Source: Chloracidobacterium sp. (lineage in GTDB: Bacteria > Acidobacteriota > Blastocatellia > Pyrinomonadales > Pyrinomonadaceae). Taken from it: a DNA stretch of 64,000 bases. Below the pieces are notes generated by a model. The model searched no databases and was not told the DNA's origin. It saw nothing but the letters and a program-made list of their open reading frames with translations. Every line of letters starts with the position of its first letter. The first letter of the stretch is position 1. The translations under genes and the position numbers were made by a program. Positions 63,558 through 64,000 of this stretch are shown in pieces. The DNA lies in the NCBI GenBank assembly GCA_016716365.1, contig JADJWM010000007.1, positions 319,185 to 383,184 on the forward strand, given 5' to 3'.

Positions 63558-64000
63558 GTTTGCCTTGGTCCACCTTGGTCCAGCCTTGGTCCAAACATCG
63601 GTGGAACGTGGAACCCATTGAAACCATTGCATTTACATCGTCGAAAAGGTGCGTTCCGGCAAAATTTAAGAAAACTTTTCGAAATTCGCTAACTCCTTTG
63701 TTTTCAACGAACGCGGATGTTGCGTCAGCGGACCGCTCCTTTACACTTCGGACAGGATCCGGAGCCCCTTTTCGGACATCAATTTCGGTCTCTCAGTAAT
63801 ATATTGTCAAAGAACTCCGTTCTCTGCAGACGGGTTCGACATTATCTCGTGTGTTGCGTAGTTTGTCAACAGTTTTATTGATGATACAGGGAGCTCGTTG
63901 AGTCATTGCCCCCAAAGCAACCAAATTCAAAAGTTTGAACATCCATTAGCGAAATCACTTCGTTCGCGGTCCTGCGGACGGAAGTAAAAAGCAGAGGAAA
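63558..64000. other. Non-coding end of the window with three copies of CCTTGGTCCA
   Basis: No gene I can support. CCTTGGTCCA occurs at 63563, 63573 and 63584 right after the sucC terminator. Overlapping open frames on both strands up to 63800 have no recognisable family features. The rest has lower G+C than the genes before it and may be the leader of a gene beyond the window. Confidence 0.4.

Overview
The window reads as a bacterial chromosome segment, probably from Acidobacteriota and most likely class Blastocatellia. This is inferred from three things: VWA proteins of the acidobacterial VWFA-related type, Asn/Ala-rich tails on exported proteins, and abundant S9 and tricorn-type peptidases. 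It has no rRNA, CRISPR array, complete insertion sequence or prophage. Most of it is housekeeping DNA with accessory islands.

Layout. 1-6.8 kb: C-terminal part of Der, a MauE/double-thioredoxin gene and tgt (both frameshifted), then yajC-secD-secF. 7.2-11 kb: an energy-transduction operon (TonB-like protein, ExbB/TolQ-type channel, two ExbD proteins, a TPR lipoprotein). 11-17.7 kb: RelA/SpoT homologue, RidA, ribosomal protein L28, a SurA/PpiC-like lipoprotein and an ABC-F ATPase. 17.9-26.2 kb: an S9 peptidase and a tricorn-like protease flanking an unusual two-gene operon whose lipoprotein fuses two ExbD-like periplasmic domains without their membrane helices, plus an RHS remnant. 26.2-28.8 kb: guaB and a RodZ-like gene. 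29-32.8 kb: a bacterial microcompartment operon with two hexameric shell proteins and a CoA-acylating aldehyde dehydrogenase; a secreted VWA protein, a zinc-ribbon membrane protein and a 34-residue membrane protein lie between the dehydrogenase and the second shell gene. 32.8-38 kb: two more exported VWA proteins, then pilC-like and pilB-like genes. 38-49.4 kb: mixed metabolism (PLP dehydratase, APH(6)-like kinase, 6-phosphogluconate dehydrogenase, LpxC, EVE protein, ATP-grasp protein, acyl-CoA carboxylase beta chain). 49.6-53.9 kb: rplM-rpsI-rpsB-tsf-pyrH-frr. 54-58.4 kb, minus strand: PcrA/UvrD helicase, a frameshifted isochorismatase, a thioesterase and tRNA-Gln. 58.4-63.5 kb: smpB, leucyl aminopeptidase, two lipoproteins and sucC.

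Three patterns stand out. First, the ExbD pair at 8.9-9.9 kb has a helix-less fused copy at 20.5 kb next to a membrane protein that may be a degenerate ExbB. Second, the microcompartment operon carries envelope-type genes. Third, at least eight short arrays with a strict 7- or 8-base period occur in gene gaps, five of them ending 0-2 bases before a start codon with no obvious Shine-Dalgarno sequence beside the start, and one has become coding sequence inside the 6-phosphogluconate dehydrogenase gene. Three genes (tgt, the MauE/thioredoxin gene, the isochorismatase) carry frameshifts; local sequencing or assembly errors cannot be told apart from real decay here.
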